A DNA stretch of 37,716 nt, taken from NCBI GenBank assembly GCA_035505915.1, contig DATJQI010000063.1:1-37716 (forward strand). The letters run 5' to 3'. Source of the DNA: 40CM-2-70-7 sp035505915 (lineage in GTDB: Bacteria > Gemmatimonadota > Gemmatimonadetes > Gemmatimonadales > GWC2-71-9). A model generated the notes under the pieces. It was given only the letters and a program-made list of their open reading frames with translations. It did not search any database and was not told where the DNA came from. Made by a program: the position numbers and the translations under genes. This document shows, in pieces, positions 6,863 through 14,587 of the stretch; position 1 is the stretch's first letter, and each line of letters begins with the position of its first letter.

Positions 6863-8265
6863 GAATCCACCTGCACCGTGTAGGTGAGGGTCGCGGTGCC
6901 GTTCGCGGGCACCGGCACCCGGAACCGCTGCTCGGAAGACGAAAGCTTCTCGGGCGGCACGCTCGAGTCGATGATGCTCCAGTTGCCCCAGTGATCTTCG
7001 CGGACGTCCACCGTCACCGCCTGGTTCTTGGCGTTGGTGAGCGTCACGCGGTAGCTGGCGGTCACCCGGCTGTGGCTGCCGCGGGCGGGAGGGGCATTGG
7101 GGATGTTGGCCTGATGAAAGTCCGTCTGCACCCGCTCGGCCGTGACGTCGAAGGCATCGCCCGACTGCACGCGGAGGTCCTTGCCCGCCGGCGTGTGCGT
7201 GAACGCCGCCTCCCCCACGAGCTGCACGCGCCCCGACGAGTCCCGCTGGAAGAGCTGCATCGTGCCGCCCGGAATGGGCCGATCCCCGAACGCCGTCCCG
7301 TGCGCCCGCCTGAACGTGTACCAGACCTGCACCGGCACGGCGTTGGGATCGGGGGCCATCGGTCCGAAGTACCCGCGCCACGGCATCGCGCCCGGTACCA
7401 CGAATTCCTGCGCGTAGTCGGCCCGCGCGCGGGGGAAGAGCGCGGTGGTGAGCGGCGAGCCGATGTCGAAGGAGACGGGCCCCGGGAGGTCGTAGACGTG
7501 GGTCTCCCCGACCGTCTGCTCCTCCGCATACGCATCCATGGCGACCGCGCGCCCCGCGAGCATCGCCGGCGCGGCCTTCGCCTCCTCCATCCCGTTCATC
7601 TGCATCCGCGCCCGGTTGATCGAACCCGCCACGAGCTGCACCGAGGCGGAGTCGACCCGCAGGGTCGACGAGTTGATGGTCGCCGCGCCGGTCACGGTGG
7701 CCGACCCCGTGCCTCCCAGCACGGCCTGATACACCGCTTCCCAGGTCACGCCCTGACTCACGTAGACCAGGTCCGTGTTCTCCCGGGCCCGGCTCGCCTC
7801 GAGCGTCACCACGGCTTCCGGTTTCGTCCTGATCAACCCCGCCTCGGCCGGGAAGAGCGGCTCGCCGGGCTGGGCGAGCTGGAGCAGGCCGTTCGGCATC
7901 TTGAACTGCGGCGGGGTCACGCTGAGCACGGTCGCCTGAATCGTGTCGCCCTTGCCCCGGACGAACGTCACGGTTCTCCCGATCGAGTTCCGCATCGCGG
8001 TTTCCAGGTCGGTCGCGGGCCGCAGCACCGCGGACGTCACCGCCACGCTGGAATCGGGCGAGAAGAGCGTCGCGGGATCGAGTCCCGGCAGGTCGAACGC
8101 GAAGATGTTCCGCCCCCGGTCGAGCTTCTGCGCGATGGTCTTCCGCACGACCACCCGTCCATCGCTGTAGATCGACAACGAGGTTTGAGCCGCGAGCGGG
8201 GCGGTGAGGAGCGCGAGCAGTACACCGACCCCTGACACCTGACCCCTGATCCCTGTCTTGTTCAT
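6859..8265 (-). CDS. Secreted DUF4139-domain protein
   Basis: A 468-residue exported protein of unknown function. The signal peptide (MNKTGIRGQVSGVGVLLALL then TAPLAAQ) has a likely cleavage site after LAAQ. The mature part shows the DUF4139 layout: an N-terminal beta domain (TSLSIYSDGRVVVRKTI) and a later mixed domain beginning near DLVYVSQGVTWEAVYQAVL. A C-terminal stretch has alternating strands (SYRVTLTNAKNQAVTVDVRE). The start ATG overlaps the stop of the upstream gene as ATGA (8262-8265). The first part of the signal peptide is encoded by a four-unit heptad repeat, which is unusual. Confidence 0.8.
   Translation of the reverse strand: MNKTGIRGQVSGVGVLLALLTAPLAAQTSLSIYSDGRVVVRKTIAQKLDRGRNIFAFDLPGLDPATLFSPDSSVAVTSAVLRPATDLETAMRNSIGRTVTFVRGKGDTIQATVLSVTPPQFKMPNGLLQLAQPGEPLFPAEAGLIRTKPEAVVTLEASRARENTDLVYVSQGVTWEAVYQAVLGGTGSATVTGAATINSSTLRVDSASVQLVAGSINRARMQMNGMEEAKAAPAMLAGRAVAMDAYAEEQTVGETHVYDLPGPVSFDIGSPLTTALFPRARADYAQEFVVPGAMPWRGYFGPMAPDPNAVPVQVWYTFRRAHGTAFGDRPIPGGTMQLFQRDSSGRVQLVGEAAFTHTPAGKDLRVQSGDAFDVTAERVQTDFHQANIPNAPPARGSHSRVTASYRVTLTNAKNQAVTVDVREDHWGNWSIIDSSVPPEKLSSSEQRFRVPVPANGTATLTYTVQVDS
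8226..8253 (-). repeat. Heptad repeat inside the DUF4139 signal-peptide codons
   Basis: On the minus (coding) strand the units are GGGATCA, GGGGTCA, GGTGTCA and GGGGTCG. They encode most of the stretch GIRGQVSGVGV, between the Met-Asn-Lys-Thr start and the hydrophobic core of the signal peptide. Confidence 0.8.
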
Positions 8266-8573
8266 TTCATCCACTCCCAGGCTGTGCGCTTGACAATGAG
8301 AAACGTCAGGGCGTACCAAGTGAGCACAACCCCCGCGTACAGCACGCGGTCGGTGGTGCGGTGGGGGAGCATGAGAGTGACGTAAACGGCCAACGGGAAA
8401 GTAGTTAGGATCGCGGCCCAGCGGGCGACTCGGGTGGCGCGCGCCCGGACGCGGCGGGTGCAATCCCGGCAGAGCTCGCCGATGGCAAGCCCCGCGATCA
8501 TCCGGTCGCACCCCTTACAGAGGTGACTATACCCGCCGGGCGACAGCCCGGGCAAACTCGGATGTAGAAGCAC
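8262..8573 (-). CDS. Small membrane protein with N-terminal zinc ribbon
   Basis: A 103-residue protein with two CxxC pairs (LCKGCDR and LCRDCTRR, residues 18-40) that could hold one zinc ion. A basic linker follows, then two hydrophobic segments (WAAILTTFPLAVYVTLML and VLYAGVVLTWYALTFLIV). No specific family is recognised. From ATG 8573 it overlaps the isocitrate dehydrogenase gene by 47 nt. A later start would lose the first CxxC, so the upstream ATG is kept. Its stop overlaps the DUF4139 start (ATGA). Confidence 0.65.
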   Translation of the reverse strand: MLLHPSLPGLSPGGYSHLCKGCDRMIAGLAIGELCRDCTRRVRARATRVARWAAILTTFPLAVYVTLMLPHRTTDRVLYAGVVLTWYALTFLIVKRTAWEWMK

Positions 8574-9540
8574 TGCCTCCCAGGTCCTTGGTCCGGACGT
8601 TGTCCTTCACGATGGCCGTCTGGATCGCCGTCCTGAACTTCTCGGCCGCGCCCTGCTCCCCCACGTGATCGAGCAGCATCGCGGCCGCGAGCATCTGGGC
8701 CGACGGGTTGGCGATCCCCTTCCCCGCGATGTCGGGCGCCGAGCCGTGCACGGCTTCGAAGATGGCGGCGGTGGTGCCGATGTTGGCGCCGGGGGCGAGC
8801 CCCAGGCCGCCGACCAGGCCCGAGGCCTCGTCCGACAGGATGTCGCCGAAGAGGTTCGTGGTGACGATCACGTCGAACTGCTCGGGGTTGATCACCAGCT
8901 GCATCGCCGTGTTGTCGACGATCTTGTCATCCGACGCGATGACGCCCTCGTATTCCTTCGCCACCATCCGGCCGCTCTCGAGGAAGAGGGCCGACGTCGC
9001 CTTGAGAATGTTGGCCTTGTGGACGATGGTGACCTTCTTGCGGCCGTTCTTCTTCGCGTACTCGAAGGCGTAGCGGCAGATCCGGATGCAGCCGTCCCGC
9101 GTCATCACCGACATCGCCTGCGCCACGGCCTTGGGATCGTCCGCCACGCGAAAGACGTGGTCGAGACCGACGTACATCCCTTCCGTGTTCTCGCGAATGA
9201 TGACGAGATCCACGTGCGGGTACCGTCCGCCCGGTACGATGGTCTTGGTGGGACGGACGTTGGCGTAGAGATCGAATTCCTGGCGGAGGGCGACGTTCAC
9301 CGACCGGTAGCCGCCCCCGACGGGGGTGGTGAGCGGGCCCTTGAGGGCGAGGCGGGTGCGCCGGATGGAGTCGACGGTGGCGTTGGGAAGCGGGGTGCCG
9401 GCCTTTTCCACCGCCGCCATCCCGCCGTATTGCTCGTCCCACTCGAACTTCATTCCCAGCGCGTCGAGCACCTGCAGCGTGGCCGCCGTGATTTCGGGGC
9501 CGATGCCGTCCCCCGGAATCAGCGTCGCTTCACGGATCAC
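8527..9540 (-). CDS. Isocitrate dehydrogenase, NAD-dependent type
   Basis: A 337-residue decarboxylating dehydrogenase of the TCA cycle. It starts with REATLIPGDGIGPEITAATL. The substrate loop TTPVGGGYRSVNVALRQ has the SxNxxLR pattern of isocitrate rather than isopropylmalate enzymes; ENTEGMYVGLDH and the metal-site motif DILSDEASGLVGGLG follow. The cofactor loop EAVHGSAPDIAGKGIANP has the Asp pattern of NAD users rather than the Lys/Tyr pattern of NADP enzymes. It is the size of mitochondrial-type IDH3 subunits, much shorter than E. coli Icd. GTG 9540 overlaps the upstream stop as GTGA. Confidence 0.88.
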   Translation of the reverse strand: MIREATLIPGDGIGPEITAATLQVLDALGMKFEWDEQYGGMAAVEKAGTPLPNATVDSIRRTRLALKGPLTTPVGGGYRSVNVALRQEFDLYANVRPTKTIVPGGRYPHVDLVIIRENTEGMYVGLDHVFRVADDPKAVAQAMSVMTRDGCIRICRYAFEYAKKNGRKKVTIVHKANILKATSALFLESGRMVAKEYEGVIASDDKIVDNTAMQLVINPEQFDVIVTTNLFGDILSDEASGLVGGLGLAPGANIGTTAAIFEAVHGSAPDIAGKGIANPSAQMLAAAMLLDHVGEQGAAEKFRTAIQTAIVKDNVRTKDLGGSASTSEFARAVARRV

Positions 9541-10214
9541 GGCATTCCGGGGGTGAGAGTCTTGAGCGCGTGCGACAGGGCGGACCAGGGGTCGTCGCCC
9601 ACGCCGCGCGCCGTGGACCGCCAGGATACCTGGCCCAGCCGGACGTCCACGATCACGAGCGTGACCTCGGCCAGGGCCCGCTTGCTGACGGCGGACGTGT
9701 CGCTCTTGCGCTCGCTGCTGTCGGGTTTGTAGAACAGCGCCGCCGGCGCGACGACGTAGCTCCCCCCCGCCACGGCGCCGAGGATCCGGAGCTGCGCGCG
9801 GAGCGGATCGGGAACGAAGGCGCCCACGGGCACCTGCCGGAGGACCGCGATGCCGAGCTGATGCGGATCGTCGGGGAGGCCGTTGGCGCCCCGGGCGCCG
9901 CGCCACATCCGCGCCGGCGCCTTCCAGGCGATTTCGGGAATCCGGGTGGTGAGGAACGCGAGCAGGGTGGAGTCCGCCGTGGCCAGGACCTTCGGCCGGT
10001 CGGCGAGCGCGGCATCCCAATGGAGCGAGTCGTCGGCCAGGATCAGCGTGAACGGCAGGACTCCGACGTCCCGTCCCGCGAGACTCCCCACGGGGAACGG
10101 CACCGTGGCCTCGGGAGTGGGCCCCGGTGTGTGGTGGCCGACGCAGCCGGCCGCCCCGATCGCGGCCGCCACGGCCCAGGTCTTTAAGTGTTTGCCAGTC
10201 AAAGAATTACTCAC
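9537..10214 (-). CDS. Putative lipoprotein of unknown function
   Basis: A 225-residue exported protein. The N-terminus VSNSLTGKHLKTWAVAAAIG is followed by AAGC, a weak lipobox (Ala at -3), so lipid attachment is probable but not certain. The mature part has mixed strands (RDVGVLPFTLILADDSLHWD and AEVTLVIVDVRLGQVSW) reminiscent of lipoproteins whose strand-rich domain assembles at the outer membrane, but no family is recognised. GTG 10214 is chosen because GGGAG lies 2 nt upstream; longer readings would run into the SDR gene. Its stop overlaps the isocitrate dehydrogenase start (GTGA). Confidence 0.65.
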   Translation of the reverse strand: MSNSLTGKHLKTWAVAAAIGAAGCVGHHTPGPTPEATVPFPVGSLAGRDVGVLPFTLILADDSLHWDAALADRPKVLATADSTLLAFLTTRIPEIAWKAPARMWRGARGANGLPDDPHQLGIAVLRQVPVGAFVPDPLRAQLRILGAVAGGSYVVAPAALFYKPDSSERKSDTSAVSKRALAEVTLVIVDVRLGQVSWRSTARGVGDDPWSALSHALKTLTPGMP

Positions 10215-10239
10215 GCTCCCAATATCACTATCGGGAGGG

Positions 10240-11112
10240 TCACGACGCCAGTGTGAGGCCGCCGTCCACCACGATGGTCTGGCCGGTGATGTGCCGGGCC
10301 GCCTCACTGCAGAGGAAGGTGATCACGTGCGCGACGTCCTCGGGCTCGGCCACCCGCCCCAGCACCGACTCGTGCTCCGCACGCTCCAGCACTTCCCGGG
10401 GCAGCTTGGCCAGCAGCTCCGTTTTGACGAACCCGGGGGCGACGGCGTTGACGTTGATGTTGGAGGACCCGAGGTCCACCGCCGCGGACTTGGTGAGGCC
10501 GATCAGGGCGGCCTTCGAGGCCGTGTAGTTGGCGATGCCGAACCCCGGCCGGAACGCCTGGTGGCTCGCGACGTTGACGATCTTCCCGTAGCGCTGCGGG
10601 CGCATGTGCGCGCTCACGGCCTGGATGCAGTTGAACGCGCCCGTGACGTTCGTGTCCATCACTTCCTGCCACGCCTCGGGGGTGAGCCGCCACAGCGCCC
10701 CGTCGTGGGTGACGCCGGCGTTGTTCACGAGGATGTCGACCCCGCCCAGACGGTCGGTGGCCTCGTGCACGAACAGCTCGACGGCGTTGCGGTTGCGGAC
10801 ATCGCAGTGCGACGAGTACACGGGCACGCCGTGCGCCTTGATGGCCGTCTCGGTGAGGAGCGCCTGTGCCGCCACGTCGCGGCCCGGCATTTCGAAGAAG
10901 TTGAACGCGATGCCGGCGCCGCGCTGGGCGAGGTCGAGACACACCGCGCGGCCCAGGCCGGTGGCGCCGCCCGTCACCATCGCGATGCGGCCCGCGAGCC
11001 GGTCGCCGGTCCGCACCGGATCGGCACGCTCCTGCGTGAGGGCGCCGCCGACCGGGGCGCCGGCACCACCGGGGCGCCCGCTCGAGGACCAGGGATAGTT
11101 CACCACGGTCAC
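10240..11112 (-). CDS. Short-chain dehydrogenase/reductase (FabG-like)
   Basis: A 290-residue NAD(P)-dependent oxidoreductase. After an unusual 40-residue N-terminal extension rich in Gly, Ala and Pro come the Rossmann motif TGGATGLG, NNAG, the NVAS stretch containing the catalytic serine, and YTASK with catalytic Tyr and Lys. The C-terminal GQTIVVDGGLTL is also typical. It may be a 3-oxoacyl-ACP reductase, but the substrate cannot be assigned. The extension offers alternative starts (GTG codons 3 and 4), and the promoter position favours one of these over GTG 11112. It is divergent from cstA. Confidence 0.85.
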   Translation of the reverse strand: MTVVNYPWSSSGRPGGAGAPVGGALTQERADPVRTGDRLAGRIAMVTGGATGLGRAVCLDLAQRGAGIAFNFFEMPGRDVAAQALLTETAIKAHGVPVYSSHCDVRNRNAVELFVHEATDRLGGVDILVNNAGVTHDGALWRLTPEAWQEVMDTNVTGAFNCIQAVSAHMRPQRYGKIVNVASHQAFRPGFGIANYTASKAALIGLTKSAAVDLGSSNINVNAVAPGFVKTELLAKLPREVLERAEHESVLGRVAEPEDVAHVITFLCSEAARHITGQTIVVDGGLTLAS

Positions 11113-11115
11113 GCG

Positions 11116-11144
11116 AACCTACGGCGGGATTTGAACCTCGGCAA
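11116..11144 (-). promoter_or_regulatory. Promoter of the SDR gene
   Basis: On the minus strand TTGCCG (11139-11144), a 17-nt spacer and TAGGTT (11116-11121). Transcription would begin just before the third or fourth codon of the annotated frame (GTG), suggesting a leaderless mRNA. The element overlaps the divergent cstA promoter. Confidence 0.4.
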
Positions 11145-11159
11145 GGCGAACCGTACCTT
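11131..11159 (+). promoter_or_regulatory. Promoter of cstA
   Basis: TTGAAC (11131-11136), a 17-nt spacer and TACCTT (11154-11159). The -10 box ends 7 nt before ATG 11167 and there is no usable ribosome site, so the transcript is probably leaderless. Confidence 0.5.
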
Positions 11160-11166
11160 TTGCGGG

Positions 11167-13203
11167 ATGCGGCGCCTCGGTTCGATCCTCCTGTGGAGCG
11201 CGATATCGGCGGCCGGCGCGCTGGGGTTCGCCACGCTCGCCTGGTCCCGGGGCGAGCCGGTCTCCGCCGCCTGGATCCTGATCGCCGCCATCTGCACGTA
11301 TGCCGTCGGATACCGCTTCTACTCCCGCTTCATCGTCTCCCGCGTCTTCGCCCTCGACCCCACCCGCGCCACTCCCGCCGAGCGGCTCGAGAACGGCCGG
11401 GACTTCGTGCCGACCGGGAAGTGGGTGCTGTTCGGGCACCACTTCGCGGCCATCGCCGGGGCGGGTCCGCTGGTGGGGCCGGTGCTGGCCGCGCAGTTCG
11501 GGTTCCTGCCCGGCACGCTCTGGCTGGTCATCGGCGTGGTCCTGGGCGGCGCGGTGCAGGACCTCACCATCCTCTGTTGCTCACTCCGCCGTGACGGCAA
11601 GTCGCTGGGGCAGATGGCGCGCGAAGAGATCTCTCCCGCCGCCGGCCTCACCGCGATGTTCGCCGTGCTGCTCATCATGGTGCTCCTCATCGCGGTACTG
11701 GCGCTCATCGTGGTCAACGCGCTCAAGGCCAGCCCCTGGGGGCTCTTCACCATCGCGTGCACCATCCCTATCGCCCTCCTGATGGGCTGGTGGATGCGGA
11801 CCTGGCGGCCGGGACGCGTGGGCGAGGCTTCGCTCGCGGGCGGGGTGCTGCTGCTCGCGGCGCTGGTGGGGGGAGGCTGGATCTCACGCCAGGCGGGCGC
11901 CGCCGCCGTCTTCACACTCTCGGGAACCGCCCTGACGGCGGGCATCGTGGGGTACGGCTTCCTGGCCTCGGTGCTTCCCGTCTGGATGCTGCTCCTCCCT
12001 CGGGATTACCTGTCCACGTTCCTGAAGATCGCGACGATCCTGGGTCTCGCGGCGGCGATCTTCATCATCCTGCCCCCGCTCCGGATGCCCGCCACCACGC
12101 CGTTCGCGCAGCTGGGCGAGGGGCCGGTCTTCGCCGGGAAGTTCTTCCCGTTCGTGTTCATCACCATCGCGTGCGGGGCCATCTCCGGATTCCACGCCCT
12201 GGTCTCGTCCGGCACCACGCCCAAGATGCTCCGCCGCGAGCCCGACGCCCGCCTGATCGGCTACGGCGGCATGCTGATGGAGAGCTTCGTCGGCGTGATG
12301 GCGATGATCGCGGCCTGCGCCCTGCATCCCGGCGTCTACTTCGCGATGAACACCGCGCCCGCCGCGCTGCAGCAGGCGGCGCCCGTCCTCCAGTCGGCCG
12401 GATTCGTCGTGTCCCCCGACACCATGGCGGCGCTCGCCGCGGAGGTCGGCGAGAAGACCCTGGTGGGCCGCGCCGGCGGGGCGCCCGCGCTCGCGGTGGG
12501 GATGGCGCAGATCTTTTCGGGCGTCACGCGGTCGCTGGGCGGCCGGACCCTCACCGCGCTCTGGTATCACTTCGCCATCATGTTCGAGGCGCTGTTCATT
12601 CTCACCACCATCGACGCCGGCACGCGGGTCGCGCGCTTCATGCTCCAGGAGCTCCTGGGCCGGGTCTGGCCCCCGCTGGGACGCACCTCCTGGTATCCGT
12701 CGACGATCCTCACCTCCGCCGTCATCGTGCTCGGCTGGGGCTACTTCCTCTTTCAGGGCATCGTCGATCCGCTCGGCGGCATCAATTCCCTGTGGCCGCT
12801 CTTCGGCATCGCCAATCAGATGCTGGCGATCGTCGCGCTCTGCGTGGCGACCACCATCATCATCAAGATGGGCCGCGCCCGATTCGCGTGGGTCACGGTG
12901 GCGCCCCTCGCCTGGCTCGTGGCGGTCACCATGACCGCCGGGTTCGAGAAGGTGTTCTCACCCGACCCGAAGCTCGGCTTCCTGGCTCACATCGCCTCCC
13001 TCGCCGGGTCCGCCGACCCGCACGCGGGCCGGCTGATCCTCAACGACCGCGTGAACGCCGCCATGACCATCGTGTTCGCGGCGGTCGTCCTCTTGCTCCT
13101 CCTCATCTCGGTGCGGGAGTGGCTGCTGGTGGCGAGCCGGCGCAAGCCGGCGACGGTGCGGGAGGCCCCTTACGTCGCGAGTGCCTATGCGCCGGGTGAT
13201 TGA
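11167..13203 (+). CDS. cstA: CstA-family carbon-starvation transporter
   Basis: A 678-residue inner-membrane protein with about 16 hydrophobic segments. CstA proteins import pyruvate or small peptides during carbon limitation. Typical blocks are FVPTGKWVLFGHHFAAIAGA, GPLVGPVLAAQFGFLPG, GAISGFHALVSSGTTPKML, and LWPLFGIANQMLAIVALCV. Longer readings start within the SDR gene on the other strand and are artefacts. ATG 11167 lies directly after the predicted promoter. ybdD follows with a 17-nt overlap, the conserved partner arrangement. Confidence 0.95.
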   Translation: MRRLGSILLWSAISAAGALGFATLAWSRGEPVSAAWILIAAICTYAVGYRFYSRFIVSRVFALDPTRATPAERLENGRDFVPTGKWVLFGHHFAAIAGAGPLVGPVLAAQFGFLPGTLWLVIGVVLGGAVQDLTILCCSLRRDGKSLGQMAREEISPAAGLTAMFAVLLIMVLLIAVLALIVVNALKASPWGLFTIACTIPIALLMGWWMRTWRPGRVGEASLAGGVLLLAALVGGGWISRQAGAAAVFTLSGTALTAGIVGYGFLASVLPVWMLLLPRDYLSTFLKIATILGLAAAIFIILPPLRMPATTPFAQLGEGPVFAGKFFPFVFITIACGAISGFHALVSSGTTPKMLRREPDARLIGYGGMLMESFVGVMAMIAACALHPGVYFAMNTAPAALQQAAPVLQSAGFVVSPDTMAALAAEVGEKTLVGRAGGAPALAVGMAQIFSGVTRSLGGRTLTALWYHFAIMFEALFILTTIDAGTRVARFMLQELLGRVWPPLGRTSWYPSTILTSAVIVLGWGYFLFQGIVDPLGGINSLWPLFGIANQMLAIVALCVATTIIIKMGRARFAWVTVAPLAWLVAVTMTAGFEKVFSPDPKLGFLAHIASLAGSADPHAGRLILNDRVNAAMTIVFAAVVLLLLLISVREWLLVASRRKPATVREAPYVASAYAPGD

Positions 13204-13360
13204 GCGGCTGGTGCGCGCGCTCCGGCGCGTGGTGGGAGCGCCGGACTACGAAGCCTACCTGGAGCACTGCCGCCGGGCCGGCCACCCACCCCGGCTCGAC
13301 GAAAAGGCGTACGTCCGGGAGTTCTTCGAGACCAAGGGCGGGCGCGTTCGCTGCTGCTGA
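13187..13360 (+). CDS. ybdD: YbdD/YjiX family (DUF466) small protein
   Basis: A 57-residue protein, MRRVIERLVRALRRVVGAPD then YEAYLEHCRRAGHPPRLDEK and AYVREFFETK, closing with GGRVRCC. Family hallmarks are the GxPDYExYxxH motif, the YxREFxE stretch and the Cys-Cys end. Small proteins of this family are encoded next to cstA or btsT and are needed for pyruvate uptake in E. coli. It overlaps the cstA 3' end by 17 nt in another frame, so it is likely translated from the same mRNA by coupling. Confidence 0.9.
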   Translation: MRRVIERLVRALRRVVGAPDYEAYLEHCRRAGHPPRLDEKAYVREFFETKGGRVRCC

Positions 13361-13365
13361 GCCCA

Positions 13366-13380
13366 AGTGCCGCCGGCACT
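13366..13380. terminator. Short hairpin between convergent ybdD and MFS genes
   Basis: AGTGCC (13366-13371), loop GCC, GGCACT (13375-13380) in the 48-nt gap between two converging genes. There is no T-tract, so terminator function is only suggested by position. Confidence 0.35.
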
Positions 13381-13408
13381 CGCGAGCGCACGAGGTTCGT
13401 CGGCCCCG

Positions 13409-14587
13409 CTACTCCTGCTCCCGGGCGGACAGCGCCACCGCCGACCACGCGCCGACCAGCACGCCCGCGCCCGCCGCACTCGCGAAGAAGGCCTGCGCCG
13501 CGCCGAGCCGCTGGTAGATCTCTCCGAGGGCGATGGCGCCGGCCAGGGACGCGACACCGGTCAGCGCGTGGTAGAAGCCGAAGCCCGACCCCTGCTTTCC
13601 GCCCGCCAGGCGCGCCACCAGGGCGCGCTCCGGGCTTTCGGTCAGCCCCGCCACCACACCCAGCGCCAGAAACAGGGCCCACGCGGCCCCGGGGCCTTCG
13701 GCCAAGGCGAAGCCGAACGCGATGAACACGTAGCAGGCCCAGCCCAGCCACATCGTGGACGCGGACCCGCGCCGGTCGTTCAGCGCGCCGCCCACGAAGC
13801 TCGAGGATGAGCGGACCACGTGCAGGGCGGCCCAGAGGAGCAGGACGGAGGCGACCGGGACCCCGAGCTCCTGAGAGCGCAGGATCATCAAGGTCTCGGG
13901 CATCCGGACGAAATAGAAGAAGGCGATGACGTACAGGGCGGTGTGCCGCTCGCCGGGGCGCTCCGCCGGAGCGACGGGCGCAACCGCCTGAGGCGCCTGG
14001 TGTGCCACCCGGCGCGCCCCCGAGGTCGCCCAGATCGCCAGGATCAGCACCAGCACGCCGGGGATGGCGCTCGACTCGATGACTTTGGGAATCCCCGCCG
14101 TGCGAGACTGCAGGAGGTACCAGGCCACGAGGGGCCCGATGACCGCGCCGGCGTGGTCCATGCCCCGCTGCAGCCCGAAGGCGCGGCCGCGCAGGCTCGT
14201 GGGCGTCACGTCGGCGATCAGGGCGTCCCGGGCCGGGGTCCTGATGCCCTTGCCGATCCGGTCGGTGACCCGGAGCCCGATCACCTGCCAGGCCGCTCCC
14301 GCCAGCGCGATCACCGGACGCACCACCACCGCCACGAAGTAGCCCAGGACGATGAGGGGCCCGCGCCGCTCCTGCCGGTCGGCCAGCTTGCCGGCCCAGA
14401 ACTTCACGAAGGTCGAGGCGAAATCGGCGGCGCCGTCGAGCGCGCCCAGGGCCGCGGCGCCGCCACCGATGCTCGTGACGAAGGCGGGGAGGAGCGGGTA
14501 GACCATCTCGCTCGCGAAATCGTTCAGGAGCGAGACCCATCCGAAGAGCACGGCCTGCCGGGGCAGGCGCTCCCGGTCCGCGCTCAC
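13409..14587 (-). CDS. Major facilitator superfamily transporter
   Basis: A 392-residue inner-membrane transporter with about 12 hydrophobic segments. It starts VSADRERLPRQAVLFGWVSL and carries LNDFASEMVYPLLPAF in the first helix. DRIGKGIRTPARDALIADVT and RGRAFGLQRGMDHAGAVIGP place it with MFS proteins of the YfkF/permease type often seen next to hydrolases. Substrate unknown. GTG 14587 overlaps the stop of the DUF885 gene (GTGA), so it is coupled to that peptidase; it might move peptide-derived products. Confidence 0.88.
   Translation of the reverse strand: MSADRERLPRQAVLFGWVSLLNDFASEMVYPLLPAFVTSIGGGAAALGALDGAADFASTFVKFWAGKLADRQERRGPLIVLGYFVAVVVRPVIALAGAAWQVIGLRVTDRIGKGIRTPARDALIADVTPTSLRGRAFGLQRGMDHAGAVIGPLVAWYLLQSRTAGIPKVIESSAIPGVLVLILAIWATSGARRVAHQAPQAVAPVAPAERPGERHTALYVIAFFYFVRMPETLMILRSQELGVPVASVLLLWAALHVVRSSSSFVGGALNDRRGSASTMWLGWACYVFIAFGFALAEGPGAAWALFLALGVVAGLTESPERALVARLAGGKQGSGFGFYHALTGVASLAGAIALGEIYQRLGAAQAFFASAAGAGVLVGAWSAVALSAREQE

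Noticed and set aside
6863..7381. N-terminal extension of the metallophosphoesterase frame
   Set aside because: No family similarity; it is a shadow of the DUF4139 gene, and GTG 6862 gives a standard SDLH start.
8536..8551. Palindrome CCGGGC-GACA-GCCCGG at the end of the isocitrate dehydrogenase gene
   Set aside because: Only six base pairs, and the encoded residues look like a normal protein end; too weak to call another repeat copy.
10201..10240. Imperfect inverted repeat TCCC...GGGA before the lipoprotein gene as an operator
   Set aside because: Arms are interrupted by mismatches and the gap is only 25 nt inside a probable operon; it contains the ribosome site.
9883..11166. A 1284-nt upstream extension of the cstA reading frame
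   Set aside because: It runs antisense through the lipoprotein and SDR genes; cstA similarity and the promoter both point to ATG 11167.
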